From the NCBI GenBank assembly GCA_016935485.1, contig JAFGQW010000343.1, positions 1-38,163 of the forward strand: a stretch of DNA of 38,163 nt, given 5' to 3'. Shown piece after piece: positions 16,788-24,378 of this stretch. Position 1 is the first letter of the stretch. Each line of letters begins with the position of its first letter. The position numbers were made by a program, and so were the translations under genes. The notes below the pieces were generated by a model. It ran no database searches and was not told where the DNA came from. It saw only the letters and a list, made by a program, of their open reading frames with translations. The DNA comes from Planctomycetota bacterium. GTDB taxonomy: Bacteria > Planctomycetota > JAFGQW01.

Positions 16788-18394
16788 CAAGAATCCTCGC
16801 ACTCGCGGCCGCGGTGCTGGGCGTTGCGCTGGCGGCCCGGGTGCCGGCCGAGGTGGTCACGCTCAAGGACGGGACCGTGTTGCAGGGCCAGATCCTGGAG
16901 GGCGACGAGAAGGGCCTGCGCCTGCAGCGCTTCGACACGGGCGGGGTGGTCTTCCTGCCCTGGAACTTCCTCCACGACCGCGACCGTGACCGGATCCGCC
17001 GGGACCGCGGGCTGGACATCGGCGAGCTGGACGCCTTCCAGATTCCCGGCGTGCGCATCGAGATGCTGGACCGCACGGTCTACGAGGGCGTGATGGGCGA
17101 GCAGGAGCCCGACAAGATCTGGCTTCACACCGCCCAGTCCAGGATCCCGATCCTCACGAGCCGGATCGTGCGGCAGGAGGCCATCACGGTGAACGCCGTC
17201 GAGGTCTATCCGCCGGACAAGCTCTACGACGACCGGATGGCCGAGGGGCGCCCGACCGATGTGGACAGCCACTTCGAGCTCGGCAAGTTCTGCATGCAGA
17301 TCGAGCTCTACGACAAGGCCATCGAGCATTTCGGCAAGGTGCAGGAGCTCGATCCGCAGTACAAGCCCGACTTCGTGCAGAAGCGCCTGACGGAATGCCA
17401 GGTCATGCTGGCCAACCGCGCCCAGGCGGAGCTCGTCAACCGCATCACCCGGTTGCTCTACGCCAACAAGTTCAAGGAAGCGCTCGACCAGATCGCCGCC
17501 CTCGAGCAGCTCGAGGATCTGGATCCGGTCTGGAAAACGAAGCTCGCGGACAAGAAGAAGGAGGCCGGGGAGAAGCGCGAGTCCTTCCTCATCCGCAGCA
17601 TCGCTGCCACGATGCCGCCCTTCATCCGCCATCTCGCCGAGGTGGCGGGAAAGGACCGCAACCTCTCGCTCCCGAACGCGCGGAACTACGCGCAGCGGGA
17701 CCTCTCGCGGGATCTGCGCGCCCGGCTGGTGAACCGCTTCGAGATCGAGGAGAAGGAAGTCCGGGACTTCATCGCGAAGATCAAGTCGTACCACCAGTTC
17801 AAGGTGAGCTACGGCGACTTCACCTGGTTCGCGCCGGGCGAGACCCCGCCGACCTTCCAGCGCCAGCAGAGCGGCCGCACGACCCAGAGCGACCGTGGGC
17901 GGATCACCCGGGCGAGCGACCGGAGCCGCCAGAGCCAGCAGCAGCGGGAGAAGCCGCTTCCCAAGGCCGACGAGCTCTGGGCGCAGTCGATCGCCAAGCA
18001 GCGCACCAGCTTCATCCACGCGCTCTGGGCGGAGCGTGCGCGCGAGGTCCACGTGGTCCGCATCGAGCGGCAGGCGTGCTCGGTGTGCGCGGGCCGCGGC
18101 ACGACCCGGATCACCGGCGAGGGGGGGATCGTCGAGATCCGCTGCACGCGCTGCCGGGGCATCGGCAGCGACCGGGTGGTCGTCTACCGCATTGGACCGG
18201 GCGACGGCCAGGGCAACGTCGCGTCGCCGGCGAGCGAGGCCGGTCAGGGGCTCACCCCGGCCGAGCGGCTCCGGCAGAAGCTGCTCGAGCGGCAGCGCGG
18301 GCGCACGGAACCGGGCGGTCAGCCGCCCGGCGGCCAGCCGCCTTCCGGGGGCGATCGGCCCGGCTTGCGGCGTCCCGGCGGCGATCGGCGCTGA
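16784..18394 (+). CDS. Exported protein with tandem SH3/LSM-like repeats, TPR region and CxxCxG zinc motif
   Basis: The protein has 536 residues. A signal peptide is likely at 1-22 (hydrophobic, ending LAARVPAEV). Two similar beta units follow (about 24-75 and 84-130), with patterns such as LKDGTVLQGQILEGDEKGL and a GVVFLPWNFL strand, reminiscent of small SH3/LSM-like barrels. A TPR-like helical region lies at about 155-330. A Gln/Arg/Ser-rich linker leads to a zinc-ribbon-like pair, C432-x2-C435-x-G-x-G and C454-x2-C457-x-G-x-G, like two of the four DnaJ cysteine repeats. A Pro/Gly-rich tail ends the protein. The ATG has AGGAGG upstream and overlaps the gspI-like stop (ATGA), so it belongs to the secretion operon. 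I do not recognise a named family. An exported metal or redox-sensitive scaffold is one possibility. Confidence 0.75.
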   Translation: MTRILALAAAVLGVALAARVPAEVVTLKDGTVLQGQILEGDEKGLRLQRFDTGGVVFLPWNFLHDRDRDRIRRDRGLDIGELDAFQIPGVRIEMLDRTVYEGVMGEQEPDKIWLHTAQSRIPILTSRIVRQEAITVNAVEVYPPDKLYDDRMAEGRPTDVDSHFELGKFCMQIELYDKAIEHFGKVQELDPQYKPDFVQKRLTECQVMLANRAQAELVNRITRLLYANKFKEALDQIAALEQLEDLDPVWKTKLADKKKEAGEKRESFLIRSIAATMPPFIRHLAEVAGKDRNLSLPNARNYAQRDLSRDLRARLVNRFEIEEKEVRDFIAKIKSYHQFKVSYGDFTWFAPGETPPTFQRQQSGRTTQSDRGRITRASDRSRQSQQQREKPLPKADELWAQSIAKQRTSFIHALWAERAREVHVVRIERQACSVCAGRGTTRITGEGGIVEIRCTRCRGIGSDRVVVYRIGPGDGQGNVASPASEAGQGLTPAERLRQKLLERQRGRTEPGGQPPGGQPPSGGDRPGLRRPGGDRR

Positions 18395-18461
18395 GGCGGA
18401 GTTGAGGCAACCTGCGGGCTGGCGAGAAAGCCCTTGATTTCGCGCCCCGGCAAGCCAACAT

Positions 18462-18494
18462 GCGGGACGCACGCGGTGCGTGAGTCCCGCTTTT
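18462..18494 (+). terminator. Rho-independent terminator after the secretion cluster
   Basis: A strong hairpin pairs GCGGG (18462-18466) with CCCGC (18486-18490). Inside it, ACGCAC (18467-18472) pairs perfectly with GTGCGT (18476-18481) around a GCG loop, with a small bulge on the right arm. TTTT follows immediately at 18491-18494. It sits 68 bases after the last gene of the pseudopilin operon and 36 bases before the parvulin gene. A weaker hairpin (GGGCT 18416-18420 with AGCCC 18429-18433, then TTGATTT) lies just upstream. Confidence 0.7.
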
Positions 18495-18529
18495 CGTGGT
18501 CCTCGATGGGCGCCGGAGGGAGGCGTCGA

Positions 18530-19573
18530 ATGAGCGGCGGTTGCGGCGCGCTCGCGGCCTTCGTGGCCGCAGGCTTGCTCGTGGGGGCCGGCTGTGCCAC
18601 GGAGCCCGGCGCGGCCCCCGATCCGGCGATCGGAGCGACCGCATCGTTTCGGACGCCGGGGGCGCCGTTCGACCCGCCGCCCGGCCCCGAGCCGCCCGCG
18701 CCGGCGGGACCGTTGGGCCTGGACCGGGCGGAGCCCTTCTGGCCGGACGCACTGGCCTGCGTGGACGGCGCGCCGGTCTCGAAGCGCGATCTCGCCGAGT
18801 TCCTGTGCGTGAGCGATCCCCGGCTGGCGCGGCTGCTCGTGGAGGACCTCGCCAAGCTCCGGGTCCTGCGTGCCGAGGTGGAGCGCCTCGGGATCGAGGT
18901 TCCCGAGGACCGCCTCGCCGTGCGGATGGCGGCCATCGACCGGGAGGTCGAAGCGGCGGCCCGCGGCGCCGGCAAGAGCACCGCGGACTTCATCGCGGAG
19001 CGCTTCGGCATCTCGCTCGACGTGTTCCGGGCGGCGCAGCGGCTCAAGCTCCGCACCCTGCTCGCCCAGGAGCGCGTGGTGCGCTACGCGCGCATCCTGG
19101 ACGACGTGGTCGAGGGGCGGATCCTCGTGGTGGAGACGCGCGCGGCGGCCGACCGGATTGTGCGCCAGCTCGGGCAGGGGGCGGACTTCGCGGCGCTGGC
19201 CCGGCGGGATTCGGTCCATGCCTCGAAGGAGCGCGGCGGGCTGTTGCCGCCGGTGGGCCGCTGGGGCGTGCATGCGGAGCTCGAGGAAGTGCTGTTCGCA
19301 TTGTCGCCGGGCGGGATCTCGGCGCCCGTGGAGATCCGCGAGGAGGGACGCACGCTCTGGGTGGTGCTGAAGTCGGTGCAGCGGATCCCGGCGCGGCGCG
19401 TCCCGTATGCCGCAGTGCGAGACGAGATCGAGCGGGAGCTGGAGGAACGACCGTTCGAGGATCTCGAGGCCGAAGGCTGGATCCAGCACGCACTCCGGCG
19501 CCACGAGGTCCGGATTCTCATCCCGGCGCCCGCACCGGCGTCGGCGGCCGGCGAGGAGAAGGGATGGCGATGA
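18530..19573 (+). CDS. Parvulin-type peptidyl-prolyl isomerase lipoprotein
   Basis: The protein has 347 residues. A lipoprotein signal ends at Cys22 (LLVGAGC; the -3 position is Gly or Val depending on register, so the lipobox is slightly off consensus). A Pro-rich linker and a SurA-N-like helical region (about 80-190) are followed by a parvulin rotamase domain (about 196-287). That domain has GADFAALARRDS, GGLLPPVGRWG and LSPGGISAPVEI, which are hallmark strands of PpiC/SurA. It would assist folding or maturation of exported proteins in the periplasm. ATG 18530 has GGAGGGAGG upstream; the longer open frame upstream crosses the terminator and is rejected. It overlaps scpB by a few bases. The placement right after the pseudopilin operon suggests, but does not prove, a shared export role. 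Confidence 0.85.
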   Translation: MSGGCGALAAFVAAGLLVGAGCATEPGAAPDPAIGATASFRTPGAPFDPPPGPEPPAPAGPLGLDRAEPFWPDALACVDGAPVSKRDLAEFLCVSDPRLARLLVEDLAKLRVLRAEVERLGIEVPEDRLAVRMAAIDREVEAAARGAGKSTADFIAERFGISLDVFRAAQRLKLRTLLAQERVVRYARILDDVVEGRILVVETRAAADRIVRQLGQGADFAALARRDSVHASKERGGLLPPVGRWGVHAELEEVLFALSPGGISAPVEIREEGRTLWVVLKSVQRIPARRVPYAAVRDEIERELEERPFEDLEAEGWIQHALRRHEVRILIPAPAPASAAGEEKGWR

Positions 19574-20394
19574 TTTCGGACGAGGCAACCGATCCGCCGG
19601 CGCTGGGGCGCATCCTCGAAGCGCTGCTGTTCGCGACCGGCGAGCCGCTTTCGCTCGGCCGGCTCGCGGCCGTGCTGAAGGAGTTCGACGCGGAGGCGAT
19701 CCGGCAAGCGCTCGACGTGCTGCGGGCGACGTGCGACCGCGAGCAGCGGTCCTATGCGCTGGAGGAGGTCGGCGGCGGCTACCGGCTCCTGACCCGGTCG
19801 GGCTACGCGGAGTACGTGGGCCGGCTTGAGCGCGTCGCGAGCCAGGAGCGGCTCAGTCCGGCGGCGCTCGAGACGCTGGCGATCATCGCGTTCAAGCAGC
19901 CCGTCATCAAGGCCGAGGTGGACGCCATCCGCGGGGTGAAGTCCGACGGGACGATCCAGAGCCTGCTGAGGCGCCGCCTGGTCAGGGTGGCGGGGCGCGC
20001 GGAGGTGCTGGGACGGCCGCTGCTCTACGGAACGACGCGCCAGTTCCTGGACCAGTTCGGGCTGAAGAGCCTCGAGGATCTCCCCAGTCTCGAGGAGGCG
20101 ATCCTGAGGATCGAGGCGGCGGAGGCGGAGGCGCTCGGCGCGGAGCGGGTCGAGGTCACGCCGGTCGAGCTGGACGGCGGGGACCTGGCCGCCGAGGACG
20201 ATCTCCTCACGCGCGAACTGCCGGAGGCGGCGGTGTTTCGCCGGGACCCGGATGCGGAGACCGCGGCGCCGCCGGAGGAAGTGGCGCCGCCGGAGCTGGA
20301 TCCGGAGGGGTTGCTCGCGACGCACGAACCGGGGCCAGCGGGGGCGGAGGAACCCGACGGCGCGCGGTCGGACGCGCCGCCGTCGCCGGCGTGA
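19564..20394 (+). CDS. scpB: Segregation and condensation protein B, with extended acidic tail
   Basis: The protein has 276 residues. Residues about 10-185 match ScpB. They include ALLFATGEPLS near the start, two winged-helix domains, and the characteristic LETLAIIAFKQPVIKAEVDAIRG and LYGTTRQFLDQFGLKSLEDLP. ScpB binds ScpA and SMC to form the bacterial condensin complex that organises chromosomes. ScpB is usually about 190-200 residues; here some 80 additional residues rich in Glu, Ala and Pro follow. scpA is not adjacent, which is unusual. The start is ATG 19564 with GGAG five bases upstream. ATG 19570, which overlaps the previous stop as ATGA, is an equally possible start. Confidence 0.92.
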   Translation: MAMISDEATDPPALGRILEALLFATGEPLSLGRLAAVLKEFDAEAIRQALDVLRATCDREQRSYALEEVGGGYRLLTRSGYAEYVGRLERVASQERLSPAALETLAIIAFKQPVIKAEVDAIRGVKSDGTIQSLLRRRLVRVAGRAEVLGRPLLYGTTRQFLDQFGLKSLEDLPSLEEAILRIEAAEAEALGAERVEVTPVELDGGDLAAEDDLLTRELPEAAVFRRDPDAETAAPPEEVAPPELDPEGLLATHEPGPAGAEEPDGARSDAPPSPA

Positions 20395-20431
20395 AACGCC
20401 TCCTTGCCGGGCGGTTCCTCGCCGGGCGCGG

Positions 20432-20460
20432 TTGCCGGCGGGGATCGGCACGGCTATCAT
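20432..20460 (+). promoter_or_regulatory. Sigma70-type promoter for the SurA-like gene
   Basis: TTGCCG (20432-20437) is separated by exactly 17 bases from TATCAT (20455-20460). That matches the -35 consensus at four of six positions and the -10 at five of six. Transcription would begin near 20467, leaving a leader of about 67 bases. The scpB stop is 37 bases upstream of the -35 element, so the SurA-like gene probably has independent transcription. Confidence 0.55.
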
Positions 20461-20533
20461 TTCGACCCGTGTCCGCGGGGAGAGGCACTCGCGCGGCGGC
20501 CGTGCGGCCACGCTTCCGGTCGGAGGGATTCGG

Positions 20534-22804
20534 ATGTACCAGTTCACCCAGAAGCACAACAAGATCATCCTGATCGTCGTCTGCGTCGTGCTGCTCCCGT
20601 TCGTGGGCTTCTCGTTCTATCCGATCATGAACCGGATCACGGGCGGCCAGGAGCTCCATTCCGCGGTCGGCACCTTCGAGATGCCGGCCGGACGGGTCCA
20701 CGCGGTCTCGGCGACCCGTTTCGAGGAGACCTACCGGCGGACCAGCCGCGTGGGGCCGGTGTTCGGGGCCTTCCCGGTGAAGACGTACGACGACGTGTGG
20801 CTTCACCTGACCCAGGTGGCCGAGGCCGCGGCGCTCGGGGTGCGGGTGAGCGACGCCCGGCTGGAGGAGTTCATCACCGAGAGGATCCGCCGCCCGGGAA
20901 GACTGCAGACGGTGCAGCAGTACCGCGAGTGGCTCAAACGCCTGCGCCTGTCGCCGCGCGAGTTCGAGGAGACGCTGCGCGAGTTCCTGATGCGGCTGGA
21001 GCTCTACTTCCTCCACCAGTCGGCGGATCGGGTCGACCTCAATACCCTGCTCGAGCAGTATCGCGAGCACAACCGCAAGGTGACGGTCCGGAGCGTCCGG
21101 GTCGGGATCGACCAGGTCCGCGCCACGCTCGACCCGGTCGATTTCCCGCTCAAGCCGCGGCTCGAGGCGTTCTACAGCGATCCGTCCCGCAGGTTCCTGC
21201 TCACGGCGAAGCCCGAGCTGATGCGGCCGCGCGTCTTCGAGGAGGTGCACGTCCTCTACGGCTACTACGCGAAGTTCGATCCCGAGCACGCCGCCGTGAA
21301 GGCGAACCTCAAGGACTACGAGCCCGGCGCGGAGGAGATCCAGCGGGAGTACGAGAACTGGAAGTTCGTGCTCTACCGGGATGCGCCCGTGCCGGCGGAG
21401 GCCGGGACGGAAGCTCCCCCGCCCGCGGCCGACGGCTTCAAGCCGCTCGCTGCGGTTCGGGGCGACGTCGTGAAACGGCTGAAGCTCCGCCGGACGATGG
21501 AGCTCATCCGGGCCGAGGCGGAGGAGGCGCGCGCGGCGGCCGAGCGGGCGAAGAGCGTCCCGGAGAAGCCGACGCCGCCGGCCGAGCCACCGTCGCCCGA
21601 GAAGGCGGCGGAGCCCGCACTGCCCGCGGAGGCGCCGCCCGCGGCGCCGCCGGAGAACCCCGAGAACCCGGAGAATCCAGGGAACCCGGAGGTTGCTGCG
21701 CCGCCGCAGGATCCCGCGCCGTCGGGCAACCAGGCGCCGCCGGTGCTGCCGGCCGCCGGCCAGGATCCGCCGGAGGCGAGTCCGACCCCCGCCGGGTTGC
21801 ATCTCCGGGCTCACGCTGACCGGTACGGGCTCGAGTTCCAGAGGATCGGACCGGTAGACCCCGCCGAGATCCGGCGGATCGCTCCCTTCGAGGCGGACGT
21901 CGGGGACGTCTTTGCCGACGAGATCGGCGCGTTGCGCGAGGGGCAGCTATCTTCGCTCGACGCCGGCACGGGGGAGAAGCTCGTGTTCCTGGCCTATCTC
22001 GCCAAGGACCGACCGGCGGAGCTCAAGCCGCTGGAGGCGATCGAGGACGCGGTGCGCGGGGTGGCGATGGACGAGGCCGCGCGCGAGAAAGCCCGCGAGC
22101 TCGCGGACCGGTTCTACGATGCGCTCGAGGACCAGGTGGTGGCGGCGCTCGAGCCGGAGCTCGAGAAGGACATCCGCGCGCCGCTGCGGCAGCAGCAGAA
22201 CGAGGAGATCGCGGCCGAGAACGCGGAGCGCGCCGGGCAGAACAAGCCCAAGCTCTCCGAGGAGGAGCTCAAGACGATCGAGGAGCGCTACGCCCAGCGC
22301 ATCAAGGAGCAAGAGACGCCGCGCATCGAGCAGGCCAAGCGCGACAAGCTCGGCGAACACTTCGAGGCCGTGGCGCGCGAGCAGGGCCTCGAGGTCGCGG
22401 ACTTCACCTTCTACCTGCCGTGGCGCGAGGTGGGCCGGCGGCCGGGCTACGACTTCGAGCGCGAGCGGCGCGAAATCGAGCGCGATCCGGTGGGCGGATT
22501 CCTCAAGTACCGGGCAGGCTTGGGCGCGCTGCGCGAACCGGGCGAGGTGACTCGCCCGGTGGCCGACCCCGGCAAGGCCGTCTTCGTGCTGAAGCTCGCG
22601 GCGTCGGAACCCGCGCGCTGGGAGGACCTCGATCCGCGGACCTATCGCCGCCTGGTGGAGGCGGCGCGCCGGGACCAGAGCTTCCGGCTGCGTACAACCG
22701 GAGATCCCCTCGGGCCGGACAGGCTGGAGGAGCGCTACCGCTTGAAGACCAGCGTTCGCCACCGGCCCGACGCGGAAGAAGACGGCTCCATGCCGGGTCA
22801 GTGA
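20534..22804 (+). CDS. Membrane-anchored SurA/PpiD-like protein
   Basis: The protein has 756 residues. A short basic cytoplasmic tail and one transmembrane helix (about 10-29) lead to a SurA-N-like helical region. This includes the alternating [18 protein letters not shown] pattern and a [11 protein letters not shown] helix near residues 85-125. A low-complexity Pro/Glu/Ala linker lies at about 340-430, containing four tandem PEN-type repeats. The second half is helical and highly charged, with a region resembling the edges of a rotamase domain ([27 protein letters not shown]). I see no intact parvulin core, so a holdase chaperone is more likely than an isomerase. PpiD-like proteins handle clients emerging from SecYEG; this role is inferred. 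ATG 20534 has GGAGGG upstream. The end overlaps the converging yidD end by seven bases. Confidence 0.7.
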   Translation: MYQFTQKHNKIILIVVCVVLLPFVGFSFYPIMNRITGGQELHSAVGTFEMPAGRVHAVSATRFEETYRRTSRVGPVFGAFPVKTYDDVWLHLTQVAEAAALGVRVSDARLEEFITERIRRPGRLQTVQQYREWLKRLRLSPREFEETLREFLMRLELYFLHQSADRVDLNTLLEQYREHNRKVTVRSVRVGIDQVRATLDPVDFPLKPRLEAFYSDPSRRFLLTAKPELMRPRVFEEVHVLYGYYAKFDPEHAAVKANLKDYEPGAEEIQREYENWKFVLYRDAPVPAEAGTEAPPPAADGFKPLAAVRGDVVKRLKLRRTMELIRAEAEEARAAAERAKSVPEKPTPPAEPPSPEKAAEPALPAEAPPAAPPENPENPENPGNPEVAAPPQDPAPSGNQAPPVLPAAGQDPPEASPTPAGLHLRAHADRYGLEFQRIGPVDPAEIRRIAPFEADVGDVFADEIGALREGQLSSLDAGTGEKLVFLAYLAKDRPAELKPLEAIEDAVRGVAMDEAAREKARELADRFYDALEDQVVAALEPELEKDIRAPLRQQQNEEIAAENAERAGQNKPKLSEEELKTIEERYAQRIKEQETPRIEQAKRDKLGEHFEAVAREQGLEVADFTFYLPWREVGRRPGYDFERERREIERDPVGGFLKYRAGLGALREPGEVTRPVADPGKAVFVLKLAASEPARWEDLDPRTYRRLVEAARRDQSFRLRTTGDPLGPDRLEERYRLKTSVRHRPDAEEDGSMPGQ
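21653..21688 (+). repeat. Four tandem 9-base repeats encoding Glu-Asn-Pro units
   Basis: Units of GAGAACCC(C/G) occur at 21653-21661, 21662-21670, 21671-21679 (two changes) and 21680-21688 (one change). They encode repeated Glu-Asn-Pro (last unit Gly-Asn-Pro) in the linker of the SurA-like protein. In-frame copy-number change by slippage would alter linker length without breaking the gene. Confidence 0.75.
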
Positions 22805-23064
22805 GCGCGGCCGCGGTCGGCCGGGGTGTGGGGACCTGGAATGCCCCGTCCTCCGTCCACGGGGTCATAACCGCTTCCGCCCCACGGATGGCAGCGGCCG
22901 ACCCTCTTGATACCCATCCAGATGCCGCGCAGGGGCCCCCTCTTCTGCACGGCTTCCAGCATGTACTCGGAGCAGGTGGGATGAAACCTGCATGCGGGGG
23001 GCAGCGCCGGAGACACGAGCTGCTGGTAGCATCGGATCGCGAGGACGATTGCCGGGCGGATCAC
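22798..23064 (-). CDS. yidD: Membrane protein insertion efficiency factor YidD
   Basis: The protein has 88 residues. It contains the family core [15 protein letters not shown] at about 25-39, an amphipathic helix start ([15 protein letters not shown]), and [14 protein letters not shown], matching the R-C-x-P-x-G-x-x-D-P-V ending. YidD associates with the inner membrane and helps YidC/Sec insertion. It is translated from GTG 23064, whose GTGA overlaps the rnpA stop, with GAGG just upstream. This is the conserved rnpA-yidD pairing. yidC does not follow: the next gene downstream converges and overlaps by seven bases. Confidence 0.9.
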   Translation of the reverse strand: MIRPAIVLAIRCYQQLVSPALPPACRFHPTCSEYMLEAVQKRGPLRGIWMGIKRVGRCHPWGGSGYDPVDGGRGIPGPHTPADRGRAH

Positions 23065-23483
23065 GGGAGCCTCGCCGCAAGCTGGTGGTGCGCGGTCCGG
23101 AGGATCCGGTCGAGCTGCGTCCGGACGGCGTGCGGGTCCTGCATCTCCTCGGGACGGCGCGGGATGACCACCACATCGAGCCCGCCGAGCATCCGGCCCG
23201 GGGCCAGCCGGAAGCTCTCCCGGACGACCCGCTTGAGGCGGTTTCGCACCACGGCCCGGCCGCAACGCCGACCCACGCTCAGGCCGAGGCGCATGCGGGG
23301 CAGGCCGTTGGGGCGAGCGACGACCACCATCCCTGGCCCGTGGTAGCGCCGGCCCCGCGAGAGTACGGCGGTGTAGGCGCCACGCCCGGAGAGCCGGTGA
23401 CGGCGGCCGTAGCGAAATCGATGCGCAGGCTGGGAAGGTTGTTCCGGAATGGCCGGGTGCTCCTGTTTCCGGAAGCTTAGCAC
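23061..23483 (-). CDS. rnpA: Ribonuclease P protein component
   Basis: The protein has up to 140 residues. It contains [16 protein letters not shown] near the N-terminus, [17 protein letters not shown] and the [10 protein letters not shown] motif (80-89), which is the RNA-binding RNR signature of RnpA. It joins RNase P RNA to mature the 5' ends of tRNAs. The start is uncertain. GTG 23483 gives the longest frame but has no Shine-Dalgarno. An ATT at 23450 has AGGAG nine bases upstream and would give 129 residues. The first ~20 residues are unlike the family. rpmH, the usual upstream neighbour, is not present. Confidence 0.9.
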   Translation of the reverse strand: MLSFRKQEHPAIPEQPSQPAHRFRYGRRHRLSGRGAYTAVLSRGRRYHGPGMVVVARPNGLPRMRLGLSVGRRCGRAVVRNRLKRVVRESFRLAPGRMLGGLDVVVIPRRPEEMQDPHAVRTQLDRILRTAHHQLAARLP

Positions 23484-23495
23484 GCGCGATGCCGG

Positions 23496-23524
23496 TTGCC
23501 CGGGCGGTTTTCAGGTAGTATACT
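23496..23524 (+). promoter_or_regulatory. Promoter for the HEAT-repeat lipoprotein gene
   Basis: TTGCCC (23496-23501), a 17-base spacer and TATACT (23519-23524) fit a sigma70-type promoter, giving a leader of about 77 bases before the TTG start at 23608. The -10 lies within the palindrome AGTATACT (23517-23524), which could also serve as a -10 for rnpA on the minus strand, although no good minus-strand -35 is visible. Confidence 0.5.
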
Positions 23525-23537
23525 TTGTATAAACTAC
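23515..23537. promoter_or_regulatory. AT-rich imperfect dyad in divergent promoter region
   Basis: GTAGT (23515-23519) and ACTAC (23533-23537) are inverted arms flanking an AT-rich core (TATAC and GTATA, offset by about one base). The stretch stands out sharply from the GC-rich surroundings and overlaps the putative -10 of the plus-strand promoter. It may be an operator, or only the melted region of divergent promoters. Confidence 0.35.
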
Positions 23538-23607
23538 AGAAAATAGACCGGGGAAGCTTCGTCCGCGTGCCGGCGGCACGGCGGACGGAGCCGGGGGGGA
23601 CCGCGAT

Positions 23608-24339
23608 TTGGAACCGAGGCACGTCCAGAGGCGCGGCGCGGGCCCGGGACTGCTCCTTGGCGGGCTAGTGGCCCTGATCGGCTGCCGGTCTGCGGTTTTC
23701 GCGCCCGTGCTCGACGGCCGCGAGGACGACGCGCTGGTCCGGGAGGCGAACCTCCCCGGGACGGCGCCGGCGTTGTCTGGAGCGCGCGCTGCATCGCCCG
23801 GGCACGCGGCGCTGCTCCGGGACCTCGAGGACCTGTGCTCGAGCGAGTTCCGGGACCGGGCGCTGGCGCACGCCGCCGTGCTCGCGCGGGGAACCGAGGC
23901 GCTCGACGGCCTGGAACGGGCACGCGCGCGCGCGCCGGCTGCGTCGCACGCACGTGTCGCATGCAGCCGCCTCATCGAGGCGATCCAGCGCGACCGTCCG
24001 ACTCCGGAGCTTGTGCGAGAACTCACCGAGGCGCGAGGCTACCGCCGCATTGCCGCGATCCGGGTCGCCGGCGAACGTGGCGCGGAATGCGTGCCGGCGC
24101 TTCTTCCGCTGGTCGCCCACCAGGATGCGGCGGTTCGCGGCGCGGCCGTCATGGTCCTCGGCAGCATCACGTCGCGACACCCGCTTTTCAGCGGAGAAGG
24201 TCCGGTACCGGCGATCCGGGTCTGGCGCGAGTGGTACGATGCCCAGGACGGCCCGAGGCCTTCCGCCGGCGCCCGGCGGGAGCCGGTTCCGCGGACCGGC
24301 GTGCTCGTTCCCGCCGTTTCGGTCGTGCTGGACCTGTAG
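23608..24339 (+). CDS. HEAT-repeat lipoprotein, function unknown
   Basis: The protein has 243 residues. A basic N-terminus and hydrophobic stretch end in the lipobox LIGC with Cys26. The mature part is helical and Ala/Arg-rich. Around 165-205 a HEAT-like unit is visible ([41 protein letters not shown]), the classic pattern for a pair of antiparallel helices. No catalytic motif is seen. The start is TTG 23608, preceded by a run of G and GGGGGGGA at seven bases; there is no nearby ATG that keeps the signal peptide. It is divergent from rnpA and convergent with the next lipoprotein gene. A periplasmic protein-binding scaffold is plausible. Confidence 0.65.
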   Translation: MEPRHVQRRGAGPGLLLGGLVALIGCRSAVFAPVLDGREDDALVREANLPGTAPALSGARAASPGHAALLRDLEDLCSSEFRDRALAHAAVLARGTEALDGLERARARAPAASHARVACSRLIEAIQRDRPTPELVRELTEARGYRRIAAIRVAGERGAECVPALLPLVAHQDAAVRGAAVMVLGSITSRHPLFSGEGPVPAIRVWREWYDAQDGPRPSAGARREPVPRTGVLVPAVSVVLDL

Positions 24340-24378
24340 GAAGAACCCGGGTCGCGCGGGCCGTGGGCCAGGCCGGCG

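Noticed and set aside
18416-18440. First hairpin after the secretion cluster as the main terminator
   Set aside because: Only five base pairs with an eight-base loop; the hairpin at 18462-18494 is much stronger and has the T-run.
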